Shown: positions 28,045 to 37,103, counted from the first letter of the stretch. The stretch is DNA of 64,000 nucleotides from Chloroherpetonaceae bacterium (GCA_028277445.1 JANQGG010000054.1:1-64000); one strand, 5' to 3'. Translations and numbers: made by a program. The notes: generated by a model not told the origin, from the letters alone.

Positions 28045-29106
28045 CTAACGTTGCTGATTTAAACGAGCCTCCCGACGTTTTTTTCTCATCACACGTCGGT
28101 ATTTGTTGACGTGCCTCTGATGCTCGGCTGCCGTTTTGGAGAAGTTATGTCCACCGCTTCCGGTAGCGACAAAATAATAATAATCACTGGGTTGTGGATT
28201 TAAAACCGCTAAAATGGAGCTTTTGCTGGGATTGCCAATTGGTCCGGGCGGTAAGCCTTTGTGTTTGTAGGTGTTATATGGGGAATCAATTTCAAGGTCT
28301 TTATAGAGAAGTCGCCTTGGCTGACCGCCTAAAGCGTACTGGATGGTTGGGTCGGCCTGCAAGCGCATCCCAATGCGAAGACGGTTTAGATATACGCCGG
28401 CAATAAGCGGACGCTCTTTTTGTAAAGGTGATTCGGCTTCAACAATTGAGGCCAGCGTTAAAACATCATGAATGCTAAATCCCTTCGATTCGGCTTTCTT
28501 TTTTAACGTTTTATCAAAAAAGGTGACGAATTTACGAAGTAAAAACTCGGCCGTTTCTTCTGCGGTTAATCCCCAAGGTATTTTGTAGGTGTCGGGCAGT
28601 AAATAACCTTCGGCGCTTTTCTCATAAATATCATAGCGCCGGAGTAAGGCGGTATCTTGGCAGGCGCTCATAAATTCATCAGTGGTAAAATCCATGTTTG
28701 AAGCCACCCATTTGGCTACAACTTCCAAACGAACTCCCTCGGGAACCCTAAGTTTGAGCTCATCTTGTTTGTGTTCATAGAGAAATGTTAATAATGCATC
28801 GCTGGAAAGATTGGGTGGTATGTTGTAACGTCCCGGCTTAATGTTGGTTTTGTTCGGGTAGAGATAGGCCAAAACAAGCAAGGGTTCGCGATGGTTGATA
28901 ACACGGTTATCCTGAAGCGTTTTTAAAATCCCGCGATAAGATAATCCTCGTTCAATCGTAACCTTTTGATGCGTTGTATTTTCGGCATTGAATGTAGCGT
29001 GAAAAAGAAAATAGTAACCGATCAAAATTAAAGCGGTTACAGCAGCTAATAGAATTAGGGAAATTCGTTTGAAAATTTGAATACTACTCAAATTTGATGT
29101 AGTCAT
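28045..29106 (-). CDS. mltG: Endolytic murein transglycosylase MltG
   Basis: 353 residues: a single N-terminal membrane helix (about 15-35) and a periplasmic YceG domain. The signature stretches are LTLASIVEAES (with the catalytic Glu), LRIGMRLQADPTIQYALG and SPYNTYKHKGLPPGPIGNPS. MltG cuts nascent glycan strands and sets their length. The C-terminus is unusually basic (RRVMRKKRREARLNQQR). It is the last of a minus-strand run that also contains chorismate mutase, a HAD-like gene and a NYN gene. Confidence 0.95.
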   Translation of the reverse strand: MTTSNLSSIQIFKRISLILLAAVTALILIGYYFLFHATFNAENTTHQKVTIERGLSYRGILKTLQDNRVINHREPLLVLAYLYPNKTNIKPGRYNIPPNLSSDALLTFLYEHKQDELKLRVPEGVRLEVVAKWVASNMDFTTDEFMSACQDTALLRRYDIYEKSAEGYLLPDTYKIPWGLTAEETAEFLLRKFVTFFDKTLKKKAESKGFSIHDVLTLASIVEAESPLQKERPLIAGVYLNRLRIGMRLQADPTIQYALGGQPRRLLYKDLEIDSPYNTYKHKGLPPGPIGNPSKSSILAVLNPQPSDYYYFVATGSGGHNFSKTAAEHQRHVNKYRRVMRKKRREARLNQQR

Positions 29107-29144
29107 AGAAAAAGCGGTAGCTGTTTAGAAATTGGTTTAAGCGC

Positions 29145-29459
29145 TTACTTTGCTTTGGCGCTTAACCAGTTTTTTTGATGGCGACGCATTTCTTCAATAA
29201 TACAGGTATATATCTTTTTTAAGGATTCAGCAGGAAGGGGAGCGTGATTTGTACTTAAAACATGATTTAAAACAGCCTGTTCTCTATCGGGTTGCAAAAT
29301 TTCCTGGCCCGCTTGTTGCTTGATTTGAATGATTTGCTCGGCACAGAACGCACGTTTGGCTAGTAAATCGGCAAGTTGGGCATCAATTTGGTCTACTTTT
29401 TCTCGCCAGGAATCCAATTCTTGTCGATACAAAATTGTTTGATCAGAGTTTCTTGACAT
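29145..29459 (-). CDS. Chorismate mutase, AroQ class
   Basis: 104 residues, all helical, a free-standing AroQ-type mutase converting chorismate to prephenate for Phe and Tyr synthesis. Active-site residues of the E. coli enzyme align with the right spacing: R19, R36, K47, D58-R59-E60 and Q95. The position of the E. coli Ser84 is Met here. There is no fused dehydratase, dehydrogenase or DAHP synthase. It sits 38 bases upstream of mltG on the same strand, with no other aromatic-pathway gene nearby. Confidence 0.9.
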   Translation of the reverse strand: MSRNSDQTILYRQELDSWREKVDQIDAQLADLLAKRAFCAEQIIQIKQQAGQEILQPDREQAVLNHVLSTNHAPLPAESLKKIYTCIIEEMRRHQKNWLSAKAK

Positions 29460-29509
29460 GATATGATCGCTACTAATCCGGATTAAAACGACTTTAAAAA
29501 TACGATAGT

Positions 29510-30229
29510 TTAAATAATATTTCGTAGTTCATCAAATGATGATATCGGTTTTATCCCTTTAATGTGTTTAGAGAGTTTTCGACGATTATTGAAATAGAGT
29601 TTTTTTGCACGAACACGTTGAAGGGGCAACAAGTCACGTTCAAGATTTGAACCCACAATAATGACTTCATGATCCATGCACTCCAGAGATTCTATGGTCA
29701 TTTTATAAATTTTGTCCCCGGGTTTTTGAAGACCCGAATCGCTTGAAAGTATAATGGACTCAAAATATCCTAAAAGGCCAATGCTTTCTAACTGATCGGT
29801 TATTGAAACCAAGGGATAAGGCAAATTTGCGACAATGCCAAGTATATAACCGGAACGATATAATGCATGGATATAAGCTTGGGTTTTTTTAGAAAATTCA
29901 ATTTTAAATGAGGTGGCAAACGCTTGAATCACTTCATCAATTTCTTGAGGAAGCGCAACCCTGCCAAGCGACTGGTTAATGGCTTTTTCACAAATGCTTA
30001 ACAAATTCGGCTGCGGAAATCCCTGATACTTTGTTAGCTCCATACACGCATTATATACATGGACTATATTTTGAAACAAATCTTCAATATCATTAGGTCG
30101 GAGATGCGAGCTTATATGTGGAAAATCGGGGTGACTTGAATCTGCGATGTGATTTTCTAGATTAATTTTCTCAACATTAGCTTTCGTAAGCGTATCAAGA
30201 CTGAATATTATTGCTCGGTATCTTCCCAT
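29510..30229 (-). CDS. HAD-fold protein with degenerate active site
   Basis: 239 residues. The overall layout is HAD type with an inserted helical cap (about 20-115). Motif I is IIFSLDTL, where the nucleophile Asp is replaced by Ser10 while D12 remains. Motif II is GIVANLPY, with Ala at the usual Ser/Thr. Motif III Lys (GLQKPGDKIY) is kept. Motif IV is VGSNLERD instead of VGDxxxxD. Three of four key positions are therefore changed, so this is probably a non-catalytic relative of YjjG-like phosphatases. The frame is open and well conserved in style, so it does not look like a decaying gene. Confidence 0.8.
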   Translation of the reverse strand: MGRYRAIIFSLDTLTKANVEKINLENHIADSSHPDFPHISSHLRPNDIEDLFQNIVHVYNACMELTKYQGFPQPNLLSICEKAINQSLGRVALPQEIDEVIQAFATSFKIEFSKKTQAYIHALYRSGYILGIVANLPYPLVSITDQLESIGLLGYFESIILSSDSGLQKPGDKIYKMTIESLECMDHEVIIVGSNLERDLLPLQRVRAKKLYFNNRRKLSKHIKGIKPISSFDELRNII

Positions 30230-30258
30230 CTGATTATCAAGTTAGGGGTATTAAAATT

Positions 30259-30765
30259 CTACGAATTAAATAATTTAAGCCAATTGGCAACATCTGATTG
30301 TGAAACAGTACTTGGTTTTTCCTGATTCGGATTCAGTGTTGAATGCGATTTAAGATTTTTGTGCTTTTTTTCTTTCGTAATGCCTTCAGCTTCTTTTATA
30401 AACTGCTCCGATAAAACATACTTAAACCCGGATAATTTAGCATACTGTTGAATGCTTGAATCTGAACTGACAATTAAAGCGTTCCCTTTACCTCGTTTTT
30501 TATCTATAAGTTCCTTTATTCTGTTATCAGCGCTTTTACCGCTTGGAGTAAACTCAATAGTCAACAATGAGTTTAGTTCACAATGAGGCAGAATGCCTTT
30601 GCCATCATAGACGATTGTGGCTTTGGATTTAAGTTTTAAGCAATACGAGAGGACCAATGTTTCAACTTTTGAACGAACAAATTCCAGATTCTCCGCAGAG
30701 ACTTTCAGACCAAGCTTATGACCTAAATTATAGCCATCGACAATCATCCATTTTAATGCCGCCAT
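30259..30765 (-). CDS. NYN (YacP-like) domain protein, putative RNase
   Basis: 168 residues. It has the PIN-like NYN fold of YacP: MIVDGYNL (about 7-14), TIVYDGKG (about 49-56), SGKSADNRIKELI (about 75-87) and ALIVSSDSSIQ (about 95-105) give the acidic metal-binding positions. The usual long C-terminal part is replaced by a polar tail ending in a helix (SQSDVANWLKLFNS). YacP-type proteins are ribosome-associated endoribonucleases in other bacteria. It is 29 bases upstream of the HAD-like gene and heads this minus-strand group. Confidence 0.85.
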   Translation of the reverse strand: MAALKWMIVDGYNLGHKLGLKVSAENLEFVRSKVETLVLSYCLKLKSKATIVYDGKGILPHCELNSLLTIEFTPSGKSADNRIKELIDKKRGKGNALIVSSDSSIQQYAKLSGFKYVLSEQFIKEAEGITKEKKHKNLKSHSTLNPNQEKPSTVSQSDVANWLKLFNS

Positions 30766-30960
30766 CCGCCGAAAAATCAGTTGTTTTCATTTATAAGGAA
30801 ATATACAAAGCGCGAATAATGCGACAAAGAAAAACATGATTCATAAAATCATAACTTGAGTTAATATAATGAGTTTGATTTTATCGCAAAACAATGAGTC
30901 GTATTGCTTTAAAAAGAATGGAGTATAATGTTGCGGAAATTATAGTGGAAAACACTGGTT

Positions 30961-31269
30961 TTATTTGACCGATTTGCCTTTCCAGTTCCACCATTTTAAA
31001 AGCTCGGGGTCGTGATCATTATGACTGGCGTAATAAACCGCACATTTCAACATATACAATGTGCATTGATCGAGTTGTTGTTGACGCATTCGAGAAAGTT
31101 TTTCAAATAAGCTTTCAGGTGAAGCTTGTTTGAGGTCAGAAAGCGAATACACTCCAAGCTCAATTAGGCCTAAAGCCAAATCGCTATCAACACAAGGAAT
31201 TTTCTGAATTTCACGAATGATATCCGAAGCGTGTTTCATATGAATGATGATATCGTGTTTACAAACCAA
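30961..31269 (-). CDS. Helix-hairpin-helix protein (Cdd1/pathogenicity-locus family)
   Basis: 102 residues; an inner ATG (residue 11, at 31239) may be the true start because the first ten residues do not fit the family. The helix-hairpin-helix is IQKIPCVDSDLALGLIELGV, followed by SLSDLKQASPESLFEKL. The family end CALYML-like segment appears as LYMLKCAVYYASHNDHDPEL and LKWWNWKG. The family is small, of unknown role and presumed to bind nucleic acid. It is divergent from mraZ. Confidence 0.8.
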   Translation of the reverse strand: MVCKHDIIIHMKHASDIIREIQKIPCVDSDLALGLIELGVYSLSDLKQASPESLFEKLSRMRQQQLDQCTLYMLKCAVYYASHNDHDPELLKWWNWKGKSVK

Positions 31270-31432
31270 AATCTGAAATCAACGTTACTTCCCCACTTCT
31301 ATTTTACCCTGGTAACTCAGTTTGGTTGTTAAGAAATCATTGCCATTTCCTGTTTTAATAAACCCCTATGATACGCTTTTTCATTTAAATCACAAAAATG
31401 AATGATATCACCTTCGTTTTGGTTAAAGAAAA

Positions 31433-31448
31433 GTGGGAAAAATAGGGA
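31433..31448 (+). promoter_or_regulatory. MraZ-box pair 1 (upstream)
   Basis: GTGGGA (31433-31438) is followed after exactly 10 bases by AGGGA (31444-31448). The TGGGN motif with a 10-base period is the MraZ-binding signature. The pair lies about 130 bases before mraZ, upstream of the candidate promoter. Confidence 0.55.
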
Positions 31449-31486
31449 AAAAAAATTAATAAAAGCAAAAATATATTCTAAAATAG

Positions 31487-31519
31487 TTTGTTTTAAGGAT
31501 ATTTTTTATGTTAAATTTG
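31487..31519 (+). promoter_or_regulatory. Candidate Bacteroidota-type promoter of the dcw cluster
   Basis: TTTG (31487-31490), a 21-base spacer, then TAAATTTG (31512-31519), which fits the TTTG / TAnnTTTG consensus of Bacteroidota. Transcription would start near the second MraZ-box pair. Whether Chlorobiota use this consensus is an inference. Confidence 0.45.
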
Positions 31520-31524
31520 CTTAG

Positions 31525-31540
31525 GTGGGAAAAAGTGGGA
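31525..31540 (+). promoter_or_regulatory. MraZ-box pair 2 (promoter-proximal)
   Basis: Two GTGGGA hexamers at 31525-31530 and 31535-31540 are repeated with a 10-base period. They lie 38 bases before the mraZ ATG and right behind the candidate -7 element, a position suited to autorepression. Confidence 0.75.
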
Positions 31541-31577
31541 AATTTATTTCATATTTCAAAAACTTTTGTGTTCAATT

Positions 31578-32009
31578 ATGCCAGGTTTTATTGGACAAGG
31601 ATCATATTCACTAGATGATAAAGCGCGATTGATGATTCCGGCTAAGTTTCGCAAAAAATTTCATCCTGAAACCGAATCGCTTTACATCCTGAAGGCACAA
31701 GGAGGCATTCTTGAGCTTTATGAACCTGACATTTGGCGTGAAACGGAACAAACGCTTGATAAATTATCTGACTTTAATCCCGAAGATAGATTTTTAAAGA
31801 CATTTATTTACGGAAACCTCGACGAAGTGGATTTGGATAAAAGTGGGAGAGTAACCCTATCCAAAAATTTTTTGGATTATGCCGCAATAAAAAAAGATTT
31901 GATTGTGGTTGGTGCCAGAAAAAAGCTTCAATTATGGTCGCCCGAACGATTTGATGAGTTGCAAAATAAGTACGGTGATTTTGAAACGATTGCCAGACGT
32001 GTCTTTTAG
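31578..32009 (+). CDS. mraZ: Transcriptional regulator MraZ
   Basis: 143 residues from the ATG at 31578; a TTG 12 bases upstream is open but adds residues not seen in the family. Two SpoVT/AbrB-like halves are visible: YSLDDKARLMIPAKFRKK (about 9-26) and VDLDKSGRVTLSKNFLDYA (about 85-103), each with the D-x-x-G/A-R motif. MraZ binds TGGGN repeats upstream of its own gene and controls the dcw cluster. Two pairs of such repeats are present (31433-31448 and 31525-31540). First gene of the cluster. Confidence 0.95.
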   Translation: MPGFIGQGSYSLDDKARLMIPAKFRKKFHPETESLYILKAQGGILELYEPDIWRETEQTLDKLSDFNPEDRFLKTFIYGNLDEVDLDKSGRVTLSKNFLDYAAIKKDLIVVGARKKLQLWSPERFDELQNKYGDFETIARRVF

Positions 32010-32018
32010 GAGAGCTTA

Positions 32019-32960
32019 ATGTCGGGCTTTTCACATACACCTGTTTTGGTTGATGAAGCGCTTGACATCTTGGTAATAGGCGAAGGGGTTTATTTGGACG
32101 CAACATTAGGCGGCGGCGGGCATGCAATTAAGATTCTTGAGAAGTTGGATCGGAATGGGTGGCTTGGGAACTCAAGTTTTGTTGGAATTGATCAGGATAT
32201 AGATGCTTTGAATTTTGCAAAAGATCGGCTGAAGCGTTTTAAAAAGTTCGCTACACTTTTTGAGTTGAATTTTTCTGAGTTGGCAACTGCGGTTAAAGCC
32301 GGTTCATGCAAAGCTATCTTAATGGATTTGGGGGTTTCCTCATATCAAATAGATACCCCCGATCGCGGATTTAGTTTTCAAGCAAAAGGTCATTTGGATA
32401 TGAGAATGTCTCTATCCGGTTCAGTAAGTGCAAAAGACATTGTTAATACGTATTCGGAAAAGCATCTGGCGGAAATCATGTATCGCTTCGGCCAGGAGCG
32501 GAAATCAAGAGCGATTGCAAAAGCAATTGTAGCTCAACGCAAGAAAAAAGCCATCGAAACAACGGACGAGCTTAAAACATTGGTTCTGGAGGTAATTGGA
32601 AATCTTAGCCCGGCGATAAAAGCAAAGTCAATGGCCAGAGTGTTTCAGGCGTTGCGAATAGAAGTGAATCAGGAGTTAGACGTATTAAAAAAAGGGCTTG
32701 AAGCGGGGTTTGAAAGTTTGGCAAAAGGTGGGCGTTTAGGCGTGATCAGCTACCATTCGCTTGAAGACCGGATGGTAAAACGGTTCTTTAAAGAGCTTGC
32801 CGAGGAAGATTGGGGTGCAAAAGGGTTGCCCATAAAAAAACCATTAAGGCCGGCAAAAGGACGACTGATCACAAAAAAGCCAATATCGCCATCTTTGGTA
32901 GAGATTGAAAAAAACAGACGAGCACGAAGTGCAAAGTTTAGAGTGATTGAAAAACTTTAA
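32019..32960 (+). CDS. rsmH: 16S rRNA (cytosine-1402 N4) methyltransferase RsmH
   Basis: 313 residues, normal length. The SAM-binding site begins HTPVLVDEALDIL and YLDATLGGGGHA, with GIDQDIDAL following. The family stretches MDLGVSSYQIDTPDRGFSF and VISYHSLEDRMVK are intact. It methylates C1402 in the ribosomal P site. An AGGAG stretch overlaps the mraZ stop region and the ATG is 9 bases after it. It is the usual second gene of dcw clusters. Confidence 0.97.
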   Translation: MSGFSHTPVLVDEALDILVIGEGVYLDATLGGGGHAIKILEKLDRNGWLGNSSFVGIDQDIDALNFAKDRLKRFKKFATLFELNFSELATAVKAGSCKAILMDLGVSSYQIDTPDRGFSFQAKGHLDMRMSLSGSVSAKDIVNTYSEKHLAEIMYRFGQERKSRAIAKAIVAQRKKKAIETTDELKTLVLEVIGNLSPAIKAKSMARVFQALRIEVNQELDVLKKGLEAGFESLAKGGRLGVISYHSLEDRMVKRFFKELAEEDWGAKGLPIKKPLRPAKGRLITKKPISPSLVEIEKNRRARSAKFRVIEKL

Positions 32961-32973
32961 TCGAGAGACCGAT

Positions 32974-33468
32974 ATGAGATATGATGAGCGCTATCAGGAC
33001 GACAAAATTAAAGAGTATGCTGATCAAAGTATTGATGATTTGTTGTCGGAAATTCAGAACACCATAAAAGAATCCGAGCAATCAACCGAAGAATTTGTTT
33101 ATGAAGATCATCAGGTTGAGCCGACAACGCTTCAAGATGAGCCGATAGCAAGATCGCAAAAAAAAGATAAGCCGGCCCGGTCGCCAAAAATTAAAATAGA
33201 GTCGGTTTTAAATCTCAGAACATTTCTCTTTGTGGCAAGTTCAACCGTTTTGTTGGGCCTGTACATTTATAATGTGATTTCAATAAATCGATTGGCTGGC
33301 GAAACGGAGTATTTGAAGCAAAAACTCCGTGATCAAAAAAGTGTGAATGTGGTGCTTGAAAGTCAGCTTAACTATGCACAACGCATTGAAAAAATTAGTG
33401 ACATCGCCCGGAAAAAGTTGGGCTTAAGTGCAAAAGCCGAGCTGCCGGAGCTCATTGAATTAAACTAG
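32974..33468 (+). CDS. ftsL: Cell-division protein FtsL
   Basis: 164 residues from the ATG at 32974; a TTG at 32947 is open but overlaps rsmH, and GAGAG stands about 8 bases before the ATG. It has a long acidic cytoplasmic N-terminus (about 1-85), one membrane helix (about 87-107) and a short periplasmic coiled coil (LKQKLRDQKSVNVVLESQL) ending with the IARKKLGLS sequence typical of FtsL/FtsB proteins. It would connect FtsQ/FtsB to FtsWI. The assignment relies on gene position as well as topology. The cytoplasmic part is longer than in E. coli. Confidence 0.85.
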   Translation: MRYDERYQDDKIKEYADQSIDDLLSEIQNTIKESEQSTEEFVYEDHQVEPTTLQDEPIARSQKKDKPARSPKIKIESVLNLRTFLFVASSTVLLGLYIYNVISINRLAGETEYLKQKLRDQKSVNVVLESQLNYAQRIEKISDIARKKLGLSAKAELPELIELN

Positions 33469-33495
33469 CAAGAGGAAGAATTTTGTAACGCTGAT

Positions 33496-35583
33496 ATGCT
33501 GGAAAAAAGGCCTTTTGATATTCGCATGGCTTTGGTTGTGGCGCTTATGTTTGTGCTTGCTGGTGCGGTAGTGATTCGGTTGTCTTTTATTCAAATTGTT
33601 GAAGCAGATAAATATAAAGATCGCGCCAAACGTCAGTACGAGCGAAAGCTTGTTTTAAAAGCTCAACGGGGCACGATCTTTGACCGCAACATGAACCGGT
33701 TGGCTTCCAGCCTGACAATGATTTCGTTGGCGGCTGATCCAAAGCTAATTGTCAGCAAATATCGTGTTGCGGATTCGTTGGCTAAGTTCTTTGACAAACC
33801 TGCAACGTTTTACCTGAGAAAGCTTAAAAAAAGTGGCCGTTTCGTTTGGCTTGAACGTCATATTCCTATGGATAAGGCTATCGGGTTTAGCGAATGGAAT
33901 CCTGAAGGAATCATCAAAATTAAGGATCAAAATCGCTATTACGAAAACCTTGGCTCTCATGTCATTGGCTTTACCAATGCCGATAATGTTGGGATCAGCG
34001 GTTTGGAATTACAAATGAATAATTTGTTGCAAGGCCGAAACGGTTTGGTGGTTATGCAACGAAATGCTGTTGGCAAGGCTTATCCCGCAATTGATAAGCC
34101 CTTGGTTGAACCGGTCAATGGGCAAAGCCTTCAACTGACATTGGATTTGGATATTCAAGCCATTGTTGAAAAGGAGTTAAAAGAAGGCGTAAAGCATGCG
34201 CAAGCCAAAGAAGGCATTGCTATTGTGATGGACGTTCAGACCGGTGAAATACTGGCTATGGCCAATATGCCCGATTTTGATATGAACAATAAAAAAACAT
34301 ATCAAAGTCACCTGGTTCGGAATCGTGCAATTACCGACATCTATGAGCCGGGATCGACCTTTAAGCTGGTCATGCTCTCGGCAGCTATCAAAAAGGCAAT
34401 AATTGATCCCGATGATGGCGTGAATGCTGAAAATGGCCGGTATAAAATGTATGGTCGTTGGATTGTTGATCACGAAAAGCTTGGCGAGGTATCCTTTAAA
34501 GAAGCCATTGCGCATTCAAGTAATATTGTGACTGCAAAAATGGCGTTAAAAATCGGCAAGGAGAAATTTTTCGAAACCGCTCAAAACTATGGTTTCGGGC
34601 AGTTAACCGGTATTGGACTTTTAGGCGAGCGATCGGGATATTTAAAACCCATGAAAGACTGGTCGAAATTAACCTTGCCGTGGATGGCCCAGGGGTATGA
34701 AGTTTTGGTAACGCCGGTTCAGCTGATCAGGGCTTATGCGGCAATTGCCAATAATGGTCAAATGATGAAGCCATACTTGCTTAAGGCAAAGTTCGATGAA
34801 CATGGCGCTATTGTTGAAGATTATCGCCCTGAAAAAAACAAGCGTGTGATGTCTGAAGATGATGCAAAAATTGTTCAGAAGATTTTACAAACCGTGGTTG
34901 ATAGCGGCACAGGTGAGAATGCGCAAATCAAAGGATTGCATGTTGCCGGGAAAACCGGAACGGCACAGCGTTATAGCAACGGCTCTTATAGACGGGGAGA
35001 ATATGTGTCCTCATTCGTTGGTTTCTTTCCGGTAGAAGAACCCAGAATTGCAGCGCTTGTTATGATGATAAATCCGAAAAACGGCTATTACGGCAGTGCA
35101 GTTTCAGCGCCGGTGTTTTCAAGGATTGGGTCAAGGCTTTTAGCCGTGTCCGACGAATACCGGGAAGCGATCTATAAAAGCAAAACCACACTTGCTGAAA
35201 CTACAGAGGAAAATTCTGAAGAATTGGTAAGCGTGCCCAATATTTGCGGGATGAGCAAATCGGAAGCCACAAATGTGCTTAGGGCTCATTTTTTGGATTA
35301 CAGACAGCTTAATTCGGGTTCCGGGATTGTGGTTTGGCAGGATAAAGATGTCGGATCGAAAGTAAAAGAGTTTTCGAAAATTGCGTTTAAAGTCATCGAA
35401 CCTAAACAAAAACAACGAATGCCGGATTTCACGGGTATTCGTGCCGATAAAGCTCTGGGATTGGTTCATGCATTAAATGCGGATTTAAAGATTAACGGTA
35501 AAGGAACATTTGTGACCGCACAATATCCCAAAGTTGGATCAATATTGAGCGAAAAGTCAAAAATAATTTTAAGAATGGATTAA
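33496..35583 (+). CDS. ftsI: Septal peptidoglycan transpeptidase FtsI (PBP3) with PASTA domains
   Basis: 695 residues. One N-terminal membrane helix (about 12-32) is followed by the PBP dimerisation domain (RGTIFDRN near 56), then the transpeptidase domain with active-site S287 in GSTFK, the HSSN motif near 337 and K486-TGT. Two C-terminal PASTA-like repeats (about 578-632 and 637-695, each starting V/M-PxxxGM/I) are a Bacteroidota/Chlorobiota and Gram-positive trait not found in E. coli FtsI. It crosslinks septal peptidoglycan together with FtsW. Confidence 0.95.
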   Translation: MLEKRPFDIRMALVVALMFVLAGAVVIRLSFIQIVEADKYKDRAKRQYERKLVLKAQRGTIFDRNMNRLASSLTMISLAADPKLIVSKYRVADSLAKFFDKPATFYLRKLKKSGRFVWLERHIPMDKAIGFSEWNPEGIIKIKDQNRYYENLGSHVIGFTNADNVGISGLELQMNNLLQGRNGLVVMQRNAVGKAYPAIDKPLVEPVNGQSLQLTLDLDIQAIVEKELKEGVKHAQAKEGIAIVMDVQTGEILAMANMPDFDMNNKKTYQSHLVRNRAITDIYEPGSTFKLVMLSAAIKKAIIDPDDGVNAENGRYKMYGRWIVDHEKLGEVSFKEAIAHSSNIVTAKMALKIGKEKFFETAQNYGFGQLTGIGLLGERSGYLKPMKDWSKLTLPWMAQGYEVLVTPVQLIRAYAAIANNGQMMKPYLLKAKFDEHGAIVEDYRPEKNKRVMSEDDAKIVQKILQTVVDSGTGENAQIKGLHVAGKTGTAQRYSNGSYRRGEYVSSFVGFFPVEEPRIAALVMMINPKNGYYGSAVSAPVFSRIGSRLLAVSDEYREAIYKSKTTLAETTEENSEELVSVPNICGMSKSEATNVLRAHFLDYRQLNSGSGIVVWQDKDVGSKVKEFSKIAFKVIEPKQKQRMPDFTGIRADKALGLVHALNADLKINGKGTFVTAQYPKVGSILSEKSKIILRMD

Positions 35584-35597
35584 GAGACAAATTAACG

Positions 35598-37103
35598 ATG
35601 CGCCTGAAATTTTTATTACAACATATGGTGCCCATGGAGATCAAGGGCGAAATCAATGAAAATCAGGAGATCGTTGCCATATGCTATGACTCAAGGGATG
35701 TTCAGGAGGATTCAATTTTTGTGGCAATCAAAGGCTATCAATCCGATGGCCACGATTTTATAAATCAAGCCATTGAAAAGGGCGCAAAGATCGTGGTGTG
35801 CGAGCAAATACCCAAAATCCATAATTCTGATGTGCTCTTTTTAAAAGTTTCCGATACAAGAATTGCTTTGGCTGAACTCTCCAAAGCGTTTTATGAAAAT
35901 GTGTGCGATCATATGATGCTAATTGGCATTACCGGGACAAATGGGAAAACAACCACGGCATATTTAATCAAGTCGGTACTTGAAGCCAATGACATAAAAA
36001 CAGGATTGATCGCTACAACGGGTTACGAATTTGACGGGCAGCATTTGGAAGCGCATCATACTACCCCGGAGTCTGTGGATCTGCATCGGTTGTTTCATGA
36101 GATGTATAAATCAGGTTGCAAAGCGGTTGTTTTAGAAGTCTCTTCTCACGCGTTGGTGTTGCACCGAACGTATGGCTTGAATTTCAAAATAGGTGTCTTT
36201 ACGAACCTTTCTCACGACCATTTGGATTTTCACAAAACGATGTCTGAGTATGCCGAAGCCAAAAAAATGCTGTTTGATAGCTTGGATCAGCATAGTCATG
36301 CAATTATTAATAGTGATGATGAATACGCCGAATTTGTGATTAAAGACTGCAAAGCACAAATCTTGCGATGCGGTGTGGATGAATCCAAAAACATGGGCGG
36401 TAATTCCGGCAATTATGATGTCAAAGCTCAAGTTTTTAGTTATCAGATCAATGGTACAAGCGTTGTAATCGCAGATAAACACAACGCTATGATGCACAAC
36501 TTTAAGTTGATCGGCCGTTTTAACATGATCAATATTGCGTTGACGTATGCGGTTGGTAACGCTTTGGCAATTGGTAGGCTGGATACGGTTCGGGGATTAA
36601 TGAAATGTCCGACTGTAAGAGGGCGTATGGAACAGGTGTGGTCAAAAGATCACCGATGCGCAATTGTTGATTACTCGCATACGCCGGATGCTTTGGAAAA
36701 TGTTTTGGAAGTCCTGAAACAATTAATTCCAGAAGAAGGGCGAATAATTACAGTGTTTGGTTGCGGTGGCAATCGTGATAAAACGAAGCGCTCTAAAATG
36801 GGGCATATTGCTTCTCAAAGTTCTGAAATCGTGATCATTACATCGGACAACCCTAGATTTGAAGACCCCGAAAAGATTTTGGATGATATTGAAAGCGGTG
36901 TTTCGGAGGCTGTGCAGTTTTACAGGATTTCTGATAGAAATTCAGCGATTCGCAAGGGCGTAACCTTATTAGGAAAAGGCGATGTGCTTCTTGTAGCCGG
37001 AAAAGGTCATGAAACCTATCAGGAAATAAAAGGTCAGCGCAATCATTTTGATGATAAGGAAATCCTTGAAATGATTTTTGAAGAACAAGAAAACTTGCAA
37101 TGA
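35598..37103 (+). CDS. murE: UDP-MurNAc-tripeptide synthetase MurE (meso-DAP adding)
   Basis: 501 residues, full length. It has the Mur ligase P-loop GITGTNGKTTTAY (about 113-125), the carbamylated Lys region and the C-terminal domain with the D417-N-P-R420 motif. DNPR selects meso-diaminopimelate, so the peptide stem should be DAP-type. Its last 4 bases overlap the murF start (ATGA), implying translational coupling. Cytoplasmic, third amino-acid addition to the precursor. Confidence 0.97.
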   Translation: MRLKFLLQHMVPMEIKGEINENQEIVAICYDSRDVQEDSIFVAIKGYQSDGHDFINQAIEKGAKIVVCEQIPKIHNSDVLFLKVSDTRIALAELSKAFYENVCDHMMLIGITGTNGKTTTAYLIKSVLEANDIKTGLIATTGYEFDGQHLEAHHTTPESVDLHRLFHEMYKSGCKAVVLEVSSHALVLHRTYGLNFKIGVFTNLSHDHLDFHKTMSEYAEAKKMLFDSLDQHSHAIINSDDEYAEFVIKDCKAQILRCGVDESKNMGGNSGNYDVKAQVFSYQINGTSVVIADKHNAMMHNFKLIGRFNMINIALTYAVGNALAIGRLDTVRGLMKCPTVRGRMEQVWSKDHRCAIVDYSHTPDALENVLEVLKQLIPEEGRIITVFGCGGNRDKTKRSKMGHIASQSSEIVIITSDNPRFEDPEKILDDIESGVSEAVQFYRISDRNSAIRKGVTLLGKGDVLLVAGKGHETYQEIKGQRNHFDDKEILEMIFEEQENLQ

